From: JAJDUF01 sp965238265
GTDB taxonomy: Bacteria > Chloroflexota > UBA11872 > UBA12225 > JAJDUF01
Reading direction: 5' to 3'
Assembly (NCBI GenBank): GCA_965238265.1
Contig: OZ250185.1
Coordinates: forward strand, 4,319,038-4,383,037
DNA length: 64,000 nt
Positions 1 to 6,972 of this stretch are shown piece by piece. The position numbers were made by a program, and so were the translations under genes. Every line of letters starts with the position of its first letter. Positions within the stretch are counted from its first letter, which is position 1. The notes beneath the pieces were generated by a model. It did not search any database. It was not told the DNA's origin and saw nothing but the letters and a program-made list of their open reading frames with translations.

Positions 1-795
1 TACGCCCAAGGCCACCGCATTGGCCAGAGCGAAGAGTAGCGACGAGATCGTACCCCCGAGGCTCGACATAACCTGTGAAAGCCGGCCCCGCTGCATTGCC
101 ACCCGCAACGTTTGGTAGAGGCAGCGCAACACATATGGTGTTGCCCCACTGCTGCGGATGTCCTCGGTGCCCGCCAGCCGCTCTTCCAGGAACCCGGCTA
201 CGTCCGCCTCCGCTTGGCGGTGACGCTGGAGAGGCCCCACCGCCAACGTGGTGCCTCTCCGCAGCAGGACCAGGGCAACGGCAGCGAAGAGGGCGAAGAC
301 TAGGCCCGCTCGCCAGTCTTCGCGCCAGACGAGAGCGAGCACACCGATCAGAAAAAGGGCACTGCCCAGCAGATCAACTACAAACTCGGAGAAGAAGTTA
401 GCCAGCTGCCCCACATCGCCATCAATGCGCTCGATCAGCTCGCCCGGGGTGTGCTCGTTATGGAAGCTCATATCCAACCGGAGACAGTGGAGTGCGAGGT
501 CGGACCGCAGCTGATTCGTCGCCCGCCAACCGATGTCTGCGCTCACGTAGGTGGCAGCGGTCGCAGCGATGTGGTGGCCGACACCAACTGCGATGAACAG
601 CAGCACTGTGATCGTCAGGGCGGCCAGTGTTGCTCCCGCCTGCGCGGTGTCAATGAGCTGGCGGACGAGCTGCGGGGCGAGTAGTCCGAGGCCGATGCTG
701 CTCCCCAGCAGGGCGGCCAGGAGCGCCACCCGGCGCCATAGTGGCACGAAGTACGTCACCAGGAACCCCTGGTAACGCTGGAGGGACATAGACAT
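1..795 (-). CDS. ABC exporter, transmembrane part (partial, runs off left edge)
   Basis: An uninterrupted 265-codon frame runs from ATG at 795 to the window edge, so the ATP-binding domain lies outside. The product is the membrane half of a type I (ABCB-like) exporter that would move drugs, lipids or peptides across the inner membrane. Seen: hydrophobic segments near residues 20-40 and 60-80, then the intracellular-loop signature FHNEHTPGELIERIDGDV near residues 120-138, which is typical of ABC exporter membrane domains. A second membrane pair follows. The start is set by AAAGGA eight bases upstream; a second ATG six bases downstream is in frame but less well placed. Substrate unknown. Family assignment is confident. 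Confidence 0.85.
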   Translation of the reverse strand, partial: MSMSLQRYQGFLVTYFVPLWRRVALLAALLGSSIGLGLLAPQLVRQLIDTAQAGATLAALTITVLLFIAVGVGHHIAATAATYVSADIGWRATNQLRSDLALHCLRLDMSFHNEHTPGELIERIDGDVGQLANFFSEFVVDLLGSALFLIGVLALVWREDWRAGLVFALFAAVALVLLRRGTTLAVGPLQRHRQAEADVAGFLEERLAGTEDIRSSGATPYVLRCLYQTLRVAMQRGRLSQVMSSLGGTISSLLFALANAVALGV

Positions 796-836
796 GCAGT
801 GATCCTTTCAGTGCTTTGGGAGGTAATCGAGACCTA

Positions 837-884
837 CCCTCACCCCCCGGCCCCCTCTCCACTTGTGGAGAGGGGGAGTCCGCC
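837..884. repeat. C-rich stem-loop repeat (family B)
   Basis: The core is an almost perfect hairpin with the arms CCCCCTCTCCAC and GTGGAGAGGGGG around a TT loop, preceded by CTCACCCCCCGG. Related copies occur at 14541, 30293, 40330, 41570, 45010, 46860, 53432, 54967, 55110, 58444 and 61080. They lie mostly just past gene ends, consistent with an extragenic palindrome that may also stop transcription. Confidence 0.8.
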
Positions 885-939
885 AGAGACGGGCGCTCAC
901 AAGGGTAGATAAACCGGAAAACAGGCGAAATGGGTGCTT

Positions 940-965
940 GTAGGGGCATAGCATGCTACGCCCCT
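940..965. repeat. GTAGGGGC palindrome (family C)
   Basis: An imperfect inverted repeat with GTAGGGGC facing GCCCCT around a GCATGC centre. Related units with ATTCAT or GCATGC centres are seen near 13134, 41484, 56433, 58355 and 60962. Confidence 0.6.
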
Positions 966-1186
966 GACCCGGTGGCAGTGAGCAACGCTGCGAGTAGCCG
1001 CCGAGGAAAGCGTGGCTGGCCGCTCCTTCAGTCGGAGGAGCAGCACAAAGGGGCCAAGGCACCACCAAGCCACGGACCGCGGCCTAGCAATACTCGGTGA
1101 TTTATTGTGAGGAGAGTGAGCGTGTCATGGCGGCACCTCCGCCAGCGGAATGTCGTGATAGTAGCAGCTATGTGCAGCACTGCCAC

Positions 1187-1201
1187 TTGACCGTTAGTCA
1201 A
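1187..1201. promoter_or_regulatory. TTGAC-N5-GTCAA palindrome, putative operator 1
   Basis: The sequence TTGACCGTTAGTCAA is a perfect 5+5 inverted repeat. The same layout recurs at 2449-2463 and 3068-3082 on both sides of the XRE regulator gene, which suggests one binding protein. On the minus strand this site lies upstream of the membrane protein gene at 795 and below, so it could control the ABC exporter. Binding by the nearby regulator is inference. Confidence 0.45.
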
Positions 1202-1263
1202 CACGTAACCACTCCCGGACCTGTGGGGAGGCCGTGGTCGGGAGCGGTTCCGAGCAGGTCACA

Positions 1264-1671
1264 CTATAGTAAGAGCAGGACCAACGGGATCACGATGGCC
1301 ATCAAGCCTAGAATACCCACGATGGCGCTGAAGAGCGTGTAACGTTGGCCATAGTTCGTCAAAAGGGTCGCATCGTAGTACTGACTGACGCCTGCGTCCT
1401 CATACATTTTGATTAGGCCGCGTAGCAGCGTGTCGCGCGTGCTGCGCCCGAACTGTAGAGCCAGAATCGCAACCCCGTTTACCAGCAGCGTGCCTACTAT
1501 GGCGATGATGATCACCACAATCCCCTCGAGCGTTGGATCGGAAGCCGCTATCCCGCTGCTAATGCCAAGCATCGCGAAATTGAAGATGATGGCCGCGAGT
1601 ACAAAGATGGTGTCGGTCCTCGTGTTGACATGGAGTTCCGACTGGATATGGTTGTGCAGGCGTTCCAACAT
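1264..1671 (-). CDS. Small three-pass membrane protein, unknown
   Basis: A 135-residue protein not recognised as a named family. Seen: an amphipathic N-terminus, hydrophobic spans near residues 20-40 and 50-72, a polar stretch with RGLIKMYEDAG, and a final very hydrophobic C-terminal span ending in LVLLLL. The ATG at 1671 is chosen because GGAGGTGA sits five to six bases before it; the GTG at 1680 that would extend the frame is itself part of that ribosome-binding site. The SLBB protein gene lies 34 bases upstream on the same strand, so the two may be cotranscribed. Confidence 0.65.
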   Translation of the reverse strand: MLERLHNHIQSELHVNTRTDTIFVLAAIIFNFAMLGISSGIAASDPTLEGIVVIIIAIVGTLLVNGVAILALQFGRSTRDTLLRGLIKMYEDAGVSQYYDATLLTNYGQRYTLFSAIVGILGLMAIVIPLVLLLL

Positions 1672-1705
1672 CAGACTCACCTCCTCAACTTCCTAGGAGC
1701 AGCCG

Positions 1706-2083
1706 CTACATAGGTGTGGCAGTACCCGCAGGAGACCGACGCTTGACATCCACCTGCATCCCATCGCGAAGCTTGGCGGCAAGATTCACACTGGTGGGGT
1801 CAGCATCCTCAGACAGACCGCCTGCCAACCGGATAGCGTCCTCGACGCGGAGGCCCTCCTGCACAGTGTGCGTGCCTGGGTTGGCTACCGCGCCGGAGAC
1901 GTAGACTACCAGCGTCCGCGGCGTGGGCGTCGGCCTGGGCGTCGGCCACAGCCACAGCCATGGCGTCGGTCTGGGCGTCTGGCGAGACATCGGGATGGCC
2001 ACTGCCAGCACCAGCGAGACCGCCAGAACGACCGCCAGAACGACTATCGCGGCAATCGCCGCTGCAAGCGTTCGGTTCGACAT
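1706..2083 (-). CDS. Membrane-anchored SLBB-domain protein
   Basis: A 125-residue protein: an N-terminal membrane anchor at residues 7-31, a proline-threonine linker (PTPRPTPTPR near 47-56) and an SLBB domain at about 57-115, with VYVSGAVANPG and AIRLAGGLSEDADP typical of the ligand-binding half of ComEA. The helix-hairpin-helix DNA-binding half of ComEA is absent, so this is not a full competence receptor. It probably displays a small ligand-binding domain outside the membrane. The start has only a weak upstream AGGA. Function beyond the domain is unknown. Confidence 0.7.
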   Translation of the reverse strand: MSNRTLAAAIAAIVVLAVVLAVSLVLAVAIPMSRQTPRPTPWLWLWPTPRPTPTPRTLVVYVSGAVANPGTHTVQEGLRVEDAIRLAGGLSEDADPTSVNLAAKLRDGMQVDVKRRSPAGTATPM

Positions 2084-2447
2084 GTTGTCGGGCCTGTCCT
2101 GCCTAACTAGGGGTTCACTCTAGCGCAACGAGGGAGCTAGGAGGCGTCTCTGGACCATCTCGTGCTGCCATCAGTCCAGACTGCTCGGCCGTGTGGCTTG
2201 CAAGCGCCGTTTCTTTCACCTTTCCCTCGCCCATGAACCGGTACACGCTTCGCGCCCTTCCCAGCGTGGCCTACTGGTCCATGTCCCAGTATAACCTGTG
2301 TAGACTGCCAAAAACAGGGGAAGGCGCTCCCGGGCGCTGGTCAAGTACTGTCAACTACTGGCCCAGTGGCCAACTACCGAGAGCCTCTCCCGGTGAGAAG
2401 GTACGAGAGGGGTCGTGGGCGGTTACGTCAGCACTGAGCTGCACCAA
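2084..2447. other. Non-coding stretch upstream of the regulator region
   Basis: I see no gene here. It contains TTGACAG and TTGACC half-sites on the minus strand around 2339-2354, which resemble the halves of the nearby palindromes, and a TATACT hexamer on the minus strand at 2288-2293 that could be a -10 box for the SLBB gene. Spacing to a -35 box is poor, so no promoter is called. Confidence 0.4.
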
Positions 2448-2464
2448 CTTGACTGACAGTCAAG
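2448..2464. promoter_or_regulatory. Perfect 17-bp TTGAC palindrome, putative operator 2
   Basis: CTTGACTGACAGTCAAG reads identically on both strands except for its central base (8-bp arms). It lies 164 bases before the XRE regulator start and upstream of a small ORF with a consensus ribosome-binding site, a position expected for autoregulation. The matching sites are 1187-1201 and 3068-3082. Confidence 0.55.
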
Positions 2465-2533
2465 CGCCATAGCGCTATGGCCTTGCTACACTGCGCCCAT
2501 ACCGTCCCACTTTGGGGCCAAAGGAGGTACGAG

Positions 2534-2698
2534 ATGTCTACAGGACAACGAGGAATAGTAGTGAAGCTTCAACAGAGTACGCCGGCATCGGTGAGAGCTG
2601 TCTATCCGGCTGTTGAAGGAGTAAGGCTTGACACGATTTGGCAAAGTGCTGAGGGCGCTACGCCAGTGGCGCCACGTCACCCAGGAGGCGTTGGCTGA
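2534..2698 (+). CDS. Small ORF overlapping the regulator start (uncertain)
   Basis: A 54-residue frame begins at ATG 2534 behind an excellent ribosome-binding site, AAAGGAGGT, six bases upstream. It runs 71 bases into the XRE regulator gene in another frame. The sequence starts MSTGQRGIVVKLQQ and matches no family I know. The strength of the binding site argues for translation, either as a leader peptide that brings ribosomes to the weaker TTG start of the regulator or as a small protein. Low complexity at its C-terminus argues against a folded protein. Confidence 0.3.
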   Translation: MSTGQRGIVVKLQQSTPASVRAVYPAVEGVRLDTIWQSAEGATPVAPRHPGGVG

Positions 2699-3071
2699 GA
2701 GCGCCAACGTAGACGCCACCTACATTTCCCACCTCGAACGTGGCGTGAAGCGGAACCCCAGTACCGAGGTGGTGAGGGCACTGGGCACGGTCTTGGGTCT
2801 CCAAGGCACCACGCGCTATCTCTTCGAGAAAGAGGCTGCTGTGGCCAAAGCGCTCCTGGATGGAACGACAGACGAGGAGTTCTTGGATCTCTTGATCCGT
2901 CTGAGCCTCGCCTACGAGGAAGGCGACCCGCAAACAAAGCAACGGCTCGTCACAGAGCTAGCCCAGCTCACGGCACACCGCCAGCAGCAGGCCGACACAG
3001 TGAGTGCCGCTGACGGTGCTGCCGGCTTGGAGCATCCACCCACAGGTGTCGTCCCGCCGGCCGAAACTTGA
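2628..3071 (+). CDS. XRE-family transcriptional regulator
   Basis: A 147-residue DNA-binding protein. Residues about 4-62 form a Cro/C1-type helix-turn-helix: LRALRQWRHVTQEALAESA then YISHLERG, the recognition helix pattern of XRE proteins. The rest is helical with a Gln-rich then Pro-rich tail. The start is TTG, supported by AAGGAG six bases upstream; no ATG suits. Three TTGAC-N5-GTCAA palindromes lie at 1187, 2448 and 3068, the last overlapping its stop codon, making autoregulation plausible. The target and signal are unknown. Confidence 0.85.
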   Translation: MTRFGKVLRALRQWRHVTQEALAESANVDATYISHLERGVKRNPSTEVVRALGTVLGLQGTTRYLFEKEAAVAKALLDGTTDEEFLDLLIRLSLAYEEGDPQTKQRLVTELAQLTAHRQQQADTVSAADGAAGLEHPPTGVVPPAET

Positions 3072-3082
3072 CTCATAGTCAG
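3068..3082. promoter_or_regulatory. TTGAC palindrome, putative operator 3
   Basis: TTGACTCATAGTCAG is a 5+5 inverted repeat with one mismatch. It overlaps the stop codon of the XRE regulator and abuts the -35 box of the promoter at 3083-3111, so a bound repressor would be positioned to block it. Confidence 0.5.
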
Positions 3083-3111
3083 TTGACGGGCTACGAATCT
3101 GCGCCTAGAGT
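3083..3111 (+). promoter_or_regulatory. Putative sigma-70 promoter
   Basis: A TTGACG -35 box (3083-3088) is followed 17 bases later by TAGAGT (3106-3111). It reads toward the 10-codon ORF at 3181 and the RIO kinase at 3510, and lies directly next to operator 3. Confidence 0.5.
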
Positions 3112-3180
3112 GGAGAGGCCAATTGGTGGCCGTCAACGTCCTCGTGAGGATAGGCCAATCACACCGACAAGGAGGTGTAG

Positions 3181-3213
3181 ATGACGAACATGAAGGTGGT
3201 AACCGGCAGCTAA
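3181..3213 (+). CDS. Ten-residue leader ORF with consensus ribosome-binding site
   Basis: ATG at 3181 is preceded by AAGGAGGTG (3169-3177) and encodes MTNMKVVTGS before TAA. The stop codon is followed at once by a UUCG-capped hairpin at 3214-3229. A promoter lies 70 bases upstream. This is the layout of a leader peptide or attenuator, or of a small secreted peptide; no regulatory amino-acid run is present to say what it would sense. Confidence 0.35.
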   Translation: MTNMKVVTGS

Positions 3214-3229
3214 ACGCCCTTCGGGGCGT
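3214..3229 (+). promoter_or_regulatory. UUCG-tetraloop hairpin after the leader ORF
   Basis: ACGCCC (3214-3219), TTCG loop, GGGCGT (3224-3229): a perfect six-pair stem with a very stable tetraloop. No T run follows, so it is not a standard terminator; it could protect the 3' end or couple translation of the leader to downstream structure. Confidence 0.5.
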
Positions 3230-3509
3230 AGACCGGGGCGGTGGGCTTGGCCAGCTTACCGCCTCCGGTCGTATTTCCCCACCATTTCTTGCCCCTCATT
3301 CGCTACCCCGGCGATATAGTCCCCCCTACCCTGGTAGTCGCACGTACCGCTCACAGCACTGCGTCCTCATCAGCCAGAGCACGGCTCCAACTTCAGAGAC
3401 CGGCGAGCACTCTGGATAGGTGAACAGGCGACAGATGACAAGCAGAGGAGGTGACTCAACGTGATCGTTTCACGCCCAGTTGTGAGGTTCATGCACAGAG
3501 GAGCCGCGC

Positions 3510-4316
3510 ATGTCCGATGCTATGGTCCACACCTCCTTTCCCGGCCTCGACGACTTCTACGGTGAGGGCTGGATTACGGGAGAACCTATCGTCATCAAGA
3601 GTGGCAAAGAAGCTACGGTGTACCGCTGCCCGGCAGGTCCCGCAGTTGGCACGGAATTCCTGGCCGCCAAGTTCTACCGCTCCCGCCAGCGCCGTCGCTT
3701 TCAGAACGACGCCATCTACCAGCAGGGACGGGCGCTTACCGTTGGATCTCAGGAGGGGCGACTGCTGCGGGGCAATCGCCGGCCAGATAAGCGGCTCCTC
3801 CGCTCGCTCCGGAAAAAGACGCGCGCCGGCCGCGGCACACAATACCTATCCTGGGTCGAAGCCGAGTATCAGACGCTCACGCGGCTGCATGCAGCGGGGG
3901 CAGCCGTGCCCCAGCCGTTTGCCCGCTCTGGTAAGGCGGTGCTCATGGAATACGTGGGCGATCACGCCCAGCCAGCACCCCTCCTGCAGCACAGCACACT
4001 GACTCCAGCGGAGGCACGCCGCCTCTGCGAGCAGCTCCTCCATAACGTGGCGTTGTGGCTCGCGTGTGACCGCGTGCATGGGGACCTGTCGGCGTTCAAC
4101 GTCCTCTACTGGGAGGGACGCATCAAGGTGATTGACTTTCCGCAAGCGGTTAATCCTCGTGAGAATCCCAGTTCCTTCTCCCTCTTGGTGCGGGATATCG
4201 AGAACATTGGCCAGTATTTCGGGCGCTCCGGCGTACACGTAGACGCTCTGGAGTGGACCACATCGCTCTGGGAACGCTATCTCGCTGGTGAGCTGTGGCC
4301 GCCAGCGCTGACGTAA
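3510..4316 (+). CDS. RIO-type protein kinase
   Basis: A 268-residue cytosolic kinase-fold protein of the RIO1-like family. Seen in order: the nucleotide loop KSGKEATVY (residues 30-38), the ATP-anchoring lysine in AAKFYRS (K54), the catalytic loop HGDLSAFN (H190, D192, N197) and the metal-binding aspartate in VIDFPQAV (D209). All key residues are present, so it should be active. Bacterial RIO kinases are poorly characterised, and the substrate is unknown. Start ATG 3510 has GAGGAG nine bases upstream. A GTG-initiated 34-codon ORF with GGAGGTGA (3461-3565) overlaps the start and may couple translation. Confidence 0.8.
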   Translation: MSDAMVHTSFPGLDDFYGEGWITGEPIVIKSGKEATVYRCPAGPAVGTEFLAAKFYRSRQRRRFQNDAIYQQGRALTVGSQEGRLLRGNRRPDKRLLRSLRKKTRAGRGTQYLSWVEAEYQTLTRLHAAGAAVPQPFARSGKAVLMEYVGDHAQPAPLLQHSTLTPAEARRLCEQLLHNVALWLACDRVHGDLSAFNVLYWEGRIKVIDFPQAVNPRENPSSFSLLVRDIENIGQYFGRSGVHVDALEWTTSLWERYLAGELWPPALT

Positions 4317-4504
4317 CCGTCGAGCCTCAGCAGCTCCCTTGATCGGTCTACAGGCCCTTGTGCGGGTGCTACATCCGGCGAAGCTCGCTCACGGCTCATG
4401 GCAGCACCGGGGGCAGCTACGTCTGCGGACACGCATCCGGCCCCTATAATCATCGTAGCGGCGCTGTAGTAAGGCGCGGTAGCACGACGCACCGAGGCAA
4501 GGCT

Positions 4505-4818
<314 letters not shown>

Positions 4819-4859
4819 CTGCGGTTCCGAGGTACCGTTGGGCGGGCAGCACACCATCT

Positions 4860-5222
4860 TCAGCCGCGAGGTGCCACCTGCGGCCGGCCCCAAATCAGCA
4901 CGACCTTCAGAGGCGTGTTACCGGTGTTACGCATCCCGTGATCGCAGCCGGGGGGTGCCAGGATTGCGTCGCCGGCGGCCACCGGTATCTGCTGGCCGTC
5001 CAGCGTCATCACCCCACTCCCCTGGGTGAAGTAGTAGCACTCTTCCAAGTCGTCGTGGGTGTGATCACCCTCGCTGACACCTGGGCCTAGCTCCCACACG
5101 TGGAACGTCACGGGGAGGCGGCTCGCTTGGTCGAAGAACCCACGCACCTTGATAACGCCGTCGCCTTGGTGGATAGCCGCCACCTCCTTGACCTGGGTGG
5201 TATCACTCTCTTTGCGGAACAT
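4860..5222 (-). CDS. Single-domain cupin protein
   Basis: A 120-residue beta-barrel cupin. Metal-binding motif 1 is visible as GDHTHDDLEECYYFTQGSG and motif 2 as GDAILAPPGCDHGMRNTG, so two histidines, a glutamate and a third histidine are all present. Such proteins act as small metalloenzymes or sugar and ligand-binding proteins. The start at 5222 (MFRKESD) is supported by AGGGAG; the longer frame to 5294 would overlap the neighbouring gene. The futalosine hydrolase gene lies 34 bases upstream on the same strand. Substrate unknown. Confidence 0.75.
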   Translation of the reverse strand: MFRKESDTTQVKEVAAIHQGDGVIKVRGFFDQASRLPVTFHVWELGPGVSEGDHTHDDLEECYYFTQGSGVMTLDGQQIPVAAGDAILAPPGCDHGMRNTGNTPLKVVLIWGRPQVAPRG

Positions 5223-5256
5223 AGCTCGCTCCCTCCCACACCCGCTGGGCCTCGTC

Positions 5257-5985
5257 TCAGCTACCATCTTCCGCCGCCATGTGCTCGACCACACGGATCA
5301 GCAGGGCCTTGGCCGCTGCCAGCGCCTCGGTGGTGCGCCAGGCCGCGTGGTCAGTCTCACCGGCTACGTTGGACAGCCCGCGGATGACGGTGAGCCGCAC
5401 ACCGTAGAGCCGTGCGGCCAAGCCTACCGCAAACGCTTCCATCTCTTCGGCGACGGCGCCGGGAAAGTGCGCCGCACGCTCGCCGGCCTCTGCCGGGTTC
5501 GCCGCGGCAGCCGCTACAGAGAGCAGGCCACCGCGCCGCACCGGCTCGCCCGGTAAGTCGGGAGCCGCGAGTGGCAACTCGTCGCTGACCGACGGCAGTC
5601 CGGCGAGCGGGAGGCCCTGCGGCCAGCCCAACGCTGCGGCCGAGCGATGCGCTGCACCGCTGCCGCGGCCAATGCCCACGCACCGCACATTGGTCGCCAG
5701 CAGCGCCGACCCGACCGGCGCACGCAGCGGGTCATACGTGCCGGCAATGCCAACCAAGATCACCTGAGCGGACTGCGGTCCGGCAGTGGCAGTGGGCCGG
5801 AGGTAGTTGCCCAGCGCAAAAGCGGCGCCGGCCCCGGCGGCAGCCAAGCCAAAGCCGCAGAGCGCGACTGCGACCTCGCGCCCGCCGACGCGGCAGCGGG
5901 TCGCTCCGCGGTCAGCGAGCGTGCGGTGGACACGCTCACTGCAGAGAAAACGTGCTTCGTAGCCAGTAGGCACGAGTATCAGCAT
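5257..5985 (-). CDS. mqnB: Futalosine hydrolase
   Basis: A 242-residue nucleoside phosphorylase-fold enzyme that removes hypoxanthine from futalosine in the alternative menaquinone pathway. Seen: the N-terminal strand LILVPTGYEARFL, VGIAGTYDP, SVSDELP near the middle, EEMEAFAVGLAARLYGV, and IRGLSNVAGETD near the C-terminus, the pattern that separates MqnB from MTA/SAH nucleosidases. The start at 5985 has GGTGA upstream. It begins 17 bases after the PhyH gene and precedes the cupin gene, so the three probably form an operon. No other mqn gene is in the window. Confidence 0.8.
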   Translation of the reverse strand: MLILVPTGYEARFLCSERVHRTLADRGATRCRVGGREVAVALCGFGLAAAGAGAAFALGNYLRPTATAGPQSAQVILVGIAGTYDPLRAPVGSALLATNVRCVGIGRGSGAAHRSAAALGWPQGLPLAGLPSVSDELPLAAPDLPGEPVRRGGLLSVAAAAANPAEAGERAAHFPGAVAEEMEAFAVGLAARLYGVRLTVIRGLSNVAGETDHAAWRTTEALAAAKALLIRVVEHMAAEDGS

Positions 5986-6002
5986 CGGTTCACCAGGCAG
6001 CC

Positions 6003-6839
6003 CTACCCCCGTCGCCGCCAGTGCCAGCTGTCGCTGCCGGAGATGAGGGGGCGCAGCTGCTCCGGGAGCGTGGCTACAAACTCGGGACTGATCTCGTTGC
6101 CAGGCCACTCGCGCAGCATCGGCGGTGTGTAGCCGGCCACCAGGATCACCCGCTCGGTATCGCTCTGGATGGGCGTGGTGCTGTGGAGCAGCGATTCCGG
6201 GAAGAGCAGCACCGACCCGGCCTGCGCTTCGATCTGATGGATCAGTTGGCCATCTGCCTGCGCGGCCGCGATGCTCTCCTGCGGTGGCCACGAAAGCTTA
6301 TGGCTCCCTGGAATGACCGAGGTGCCGCCATCGTCCGGCCCCACATCCGTCAGATAGGCCAGGGTCTTCACGAACAGACAGTGGAAGTTGCCCTGCTCTT
6401 CCCAGGTGCCCCAGCCGTGGCGTGTGCCGTCGTGGAATTGCAGGCCGGCGCCTCTGGCCAGAGACGCTCGGCTGACCTCCGGGTTGCGGCGATTGATGAT
6501 GGCCTCCGACTCTTCGAGCCGCACGGAGCCGCCGACTACTTCCTCGACCAGCGGCACGAGCCGTGGATGGACCGCGTACCCCAGCAGCGCCGGATCGTAT
6601 TCCACGAGATGCCCCAACAAGACGTGATGTTGGCCCTTGCGGCGGCGGTACACGCGCAGCGCCTCCAGCCGCTCATCCGGTTCGGCTTTCAGCCGGTAGA
6701 GTGCCGCTTTCGCCTGCTCTATTTCAGCGGGTGTCAGCACATCCTCGAGGAGTACGTAGCCATAGATATTGAGGTGCAGCCGCTGCGCTGGCGTGAGTGC
6801 TACCGTGTCGTCTGCGGCTACCTTCGATTCGATTGCCAT
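6003..6839 (-). CDS. Phytanoyl-CoA dioxygenase family protein
   Basis: A 278-residue Fe(II)/2-oxoglutarate oxygenase. The double-stranded beta-helix is recognisable from QFHDGTRHG (proximal metal ligands), PDDGGTSVIPGSHKLSWP (strand following the metal site), SVLLFPESLLHSTTP (distal histidine) and the arginine region DTERVILVAGY. Family members hydroxylate small organic substrates such as phytanoyl-CoA or ectoine; the substrate here is unknown. The start at 6839 (MAIESK) has GGAGGAGGGGAG upstream, better than the ATG five codons earlier. First gene of a likely PhyH-mqnB-cupin operon, divergent from the amidohydrolase. Confidence 0.8.
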   Translation of the reverse strand: MAIESKVAADDTVALTPAQRLHLNIYGYVLLEDVLTPAEIEQAKAALYRLKAEPDERLEALRVYRRRKGQHHVLLGHLVEYDPALLGYAVHPRLVPLVEEVVGGSVRLEESEAIINRRNPEVSRASLARGAGLQFHDGTRHGWGTWEEQGNFHCLFVKTLAYLTDVGPDDGGTSVIPGSHKLSWPPQESIAAAQADGQLIHQIEAQAGSVLLFPESLLHSTTPIQSDTERVILVAGYTPPMLREWPGNEISPEFVATLPEQLRPLISGSDSWHWRRRG

Positions 6840-6972
6840 GCTCCCCTCCTCCATCTGATTCTTGTCCGGTGCATGTGGTCGAGATCGTGTGCGACGCCCA
6901 CGCCGGTCTCTAATGGTACGCTACCGGCCGGACGCAGCCGCCGGAAGAGGCAGGCAGCGATGGAGGCACGTA

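Larger units (their letters stand above)
800..1263. other. Intergenic stretch with two palindromic repeats and a TTGAC palindrome
   Basis: No convincing gene. It holds a C-rich stem-loop repeat at 837-884 (arms CCCTCTCCAC and GTGGAGAGGG) and a second palindrome at 940-965 (GTAGGGGC...GCCCCT). A 15-bp TTGAC palindrome lies at 1187-1201. Short ORFs across it change frame within the repeats and have no ribosome-binding site. Confidence 0.6.

Noticed and set aside
650..1068. Minus-strand ORFs of 99 and 86 codons upstream of the ABC exporter gene
   Set aside because: They run through the family B and C repeats, have no ribosome-binding site and read as repeat-derived sequence (HKWRGGRGV).
2191..2472. 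Plus-strand ORF of 93 codons before the XRE regulator
   Set aside because: No ribosome-binding site, unlikely composition, and it overlaps the operator-like palindrome at 2448.
4445..4450. TATAAT as -10 box upstream of the gene at 4505
   Set aside because: A perfect hexamer, but no -35 box and no TGn extension; it could be chance.
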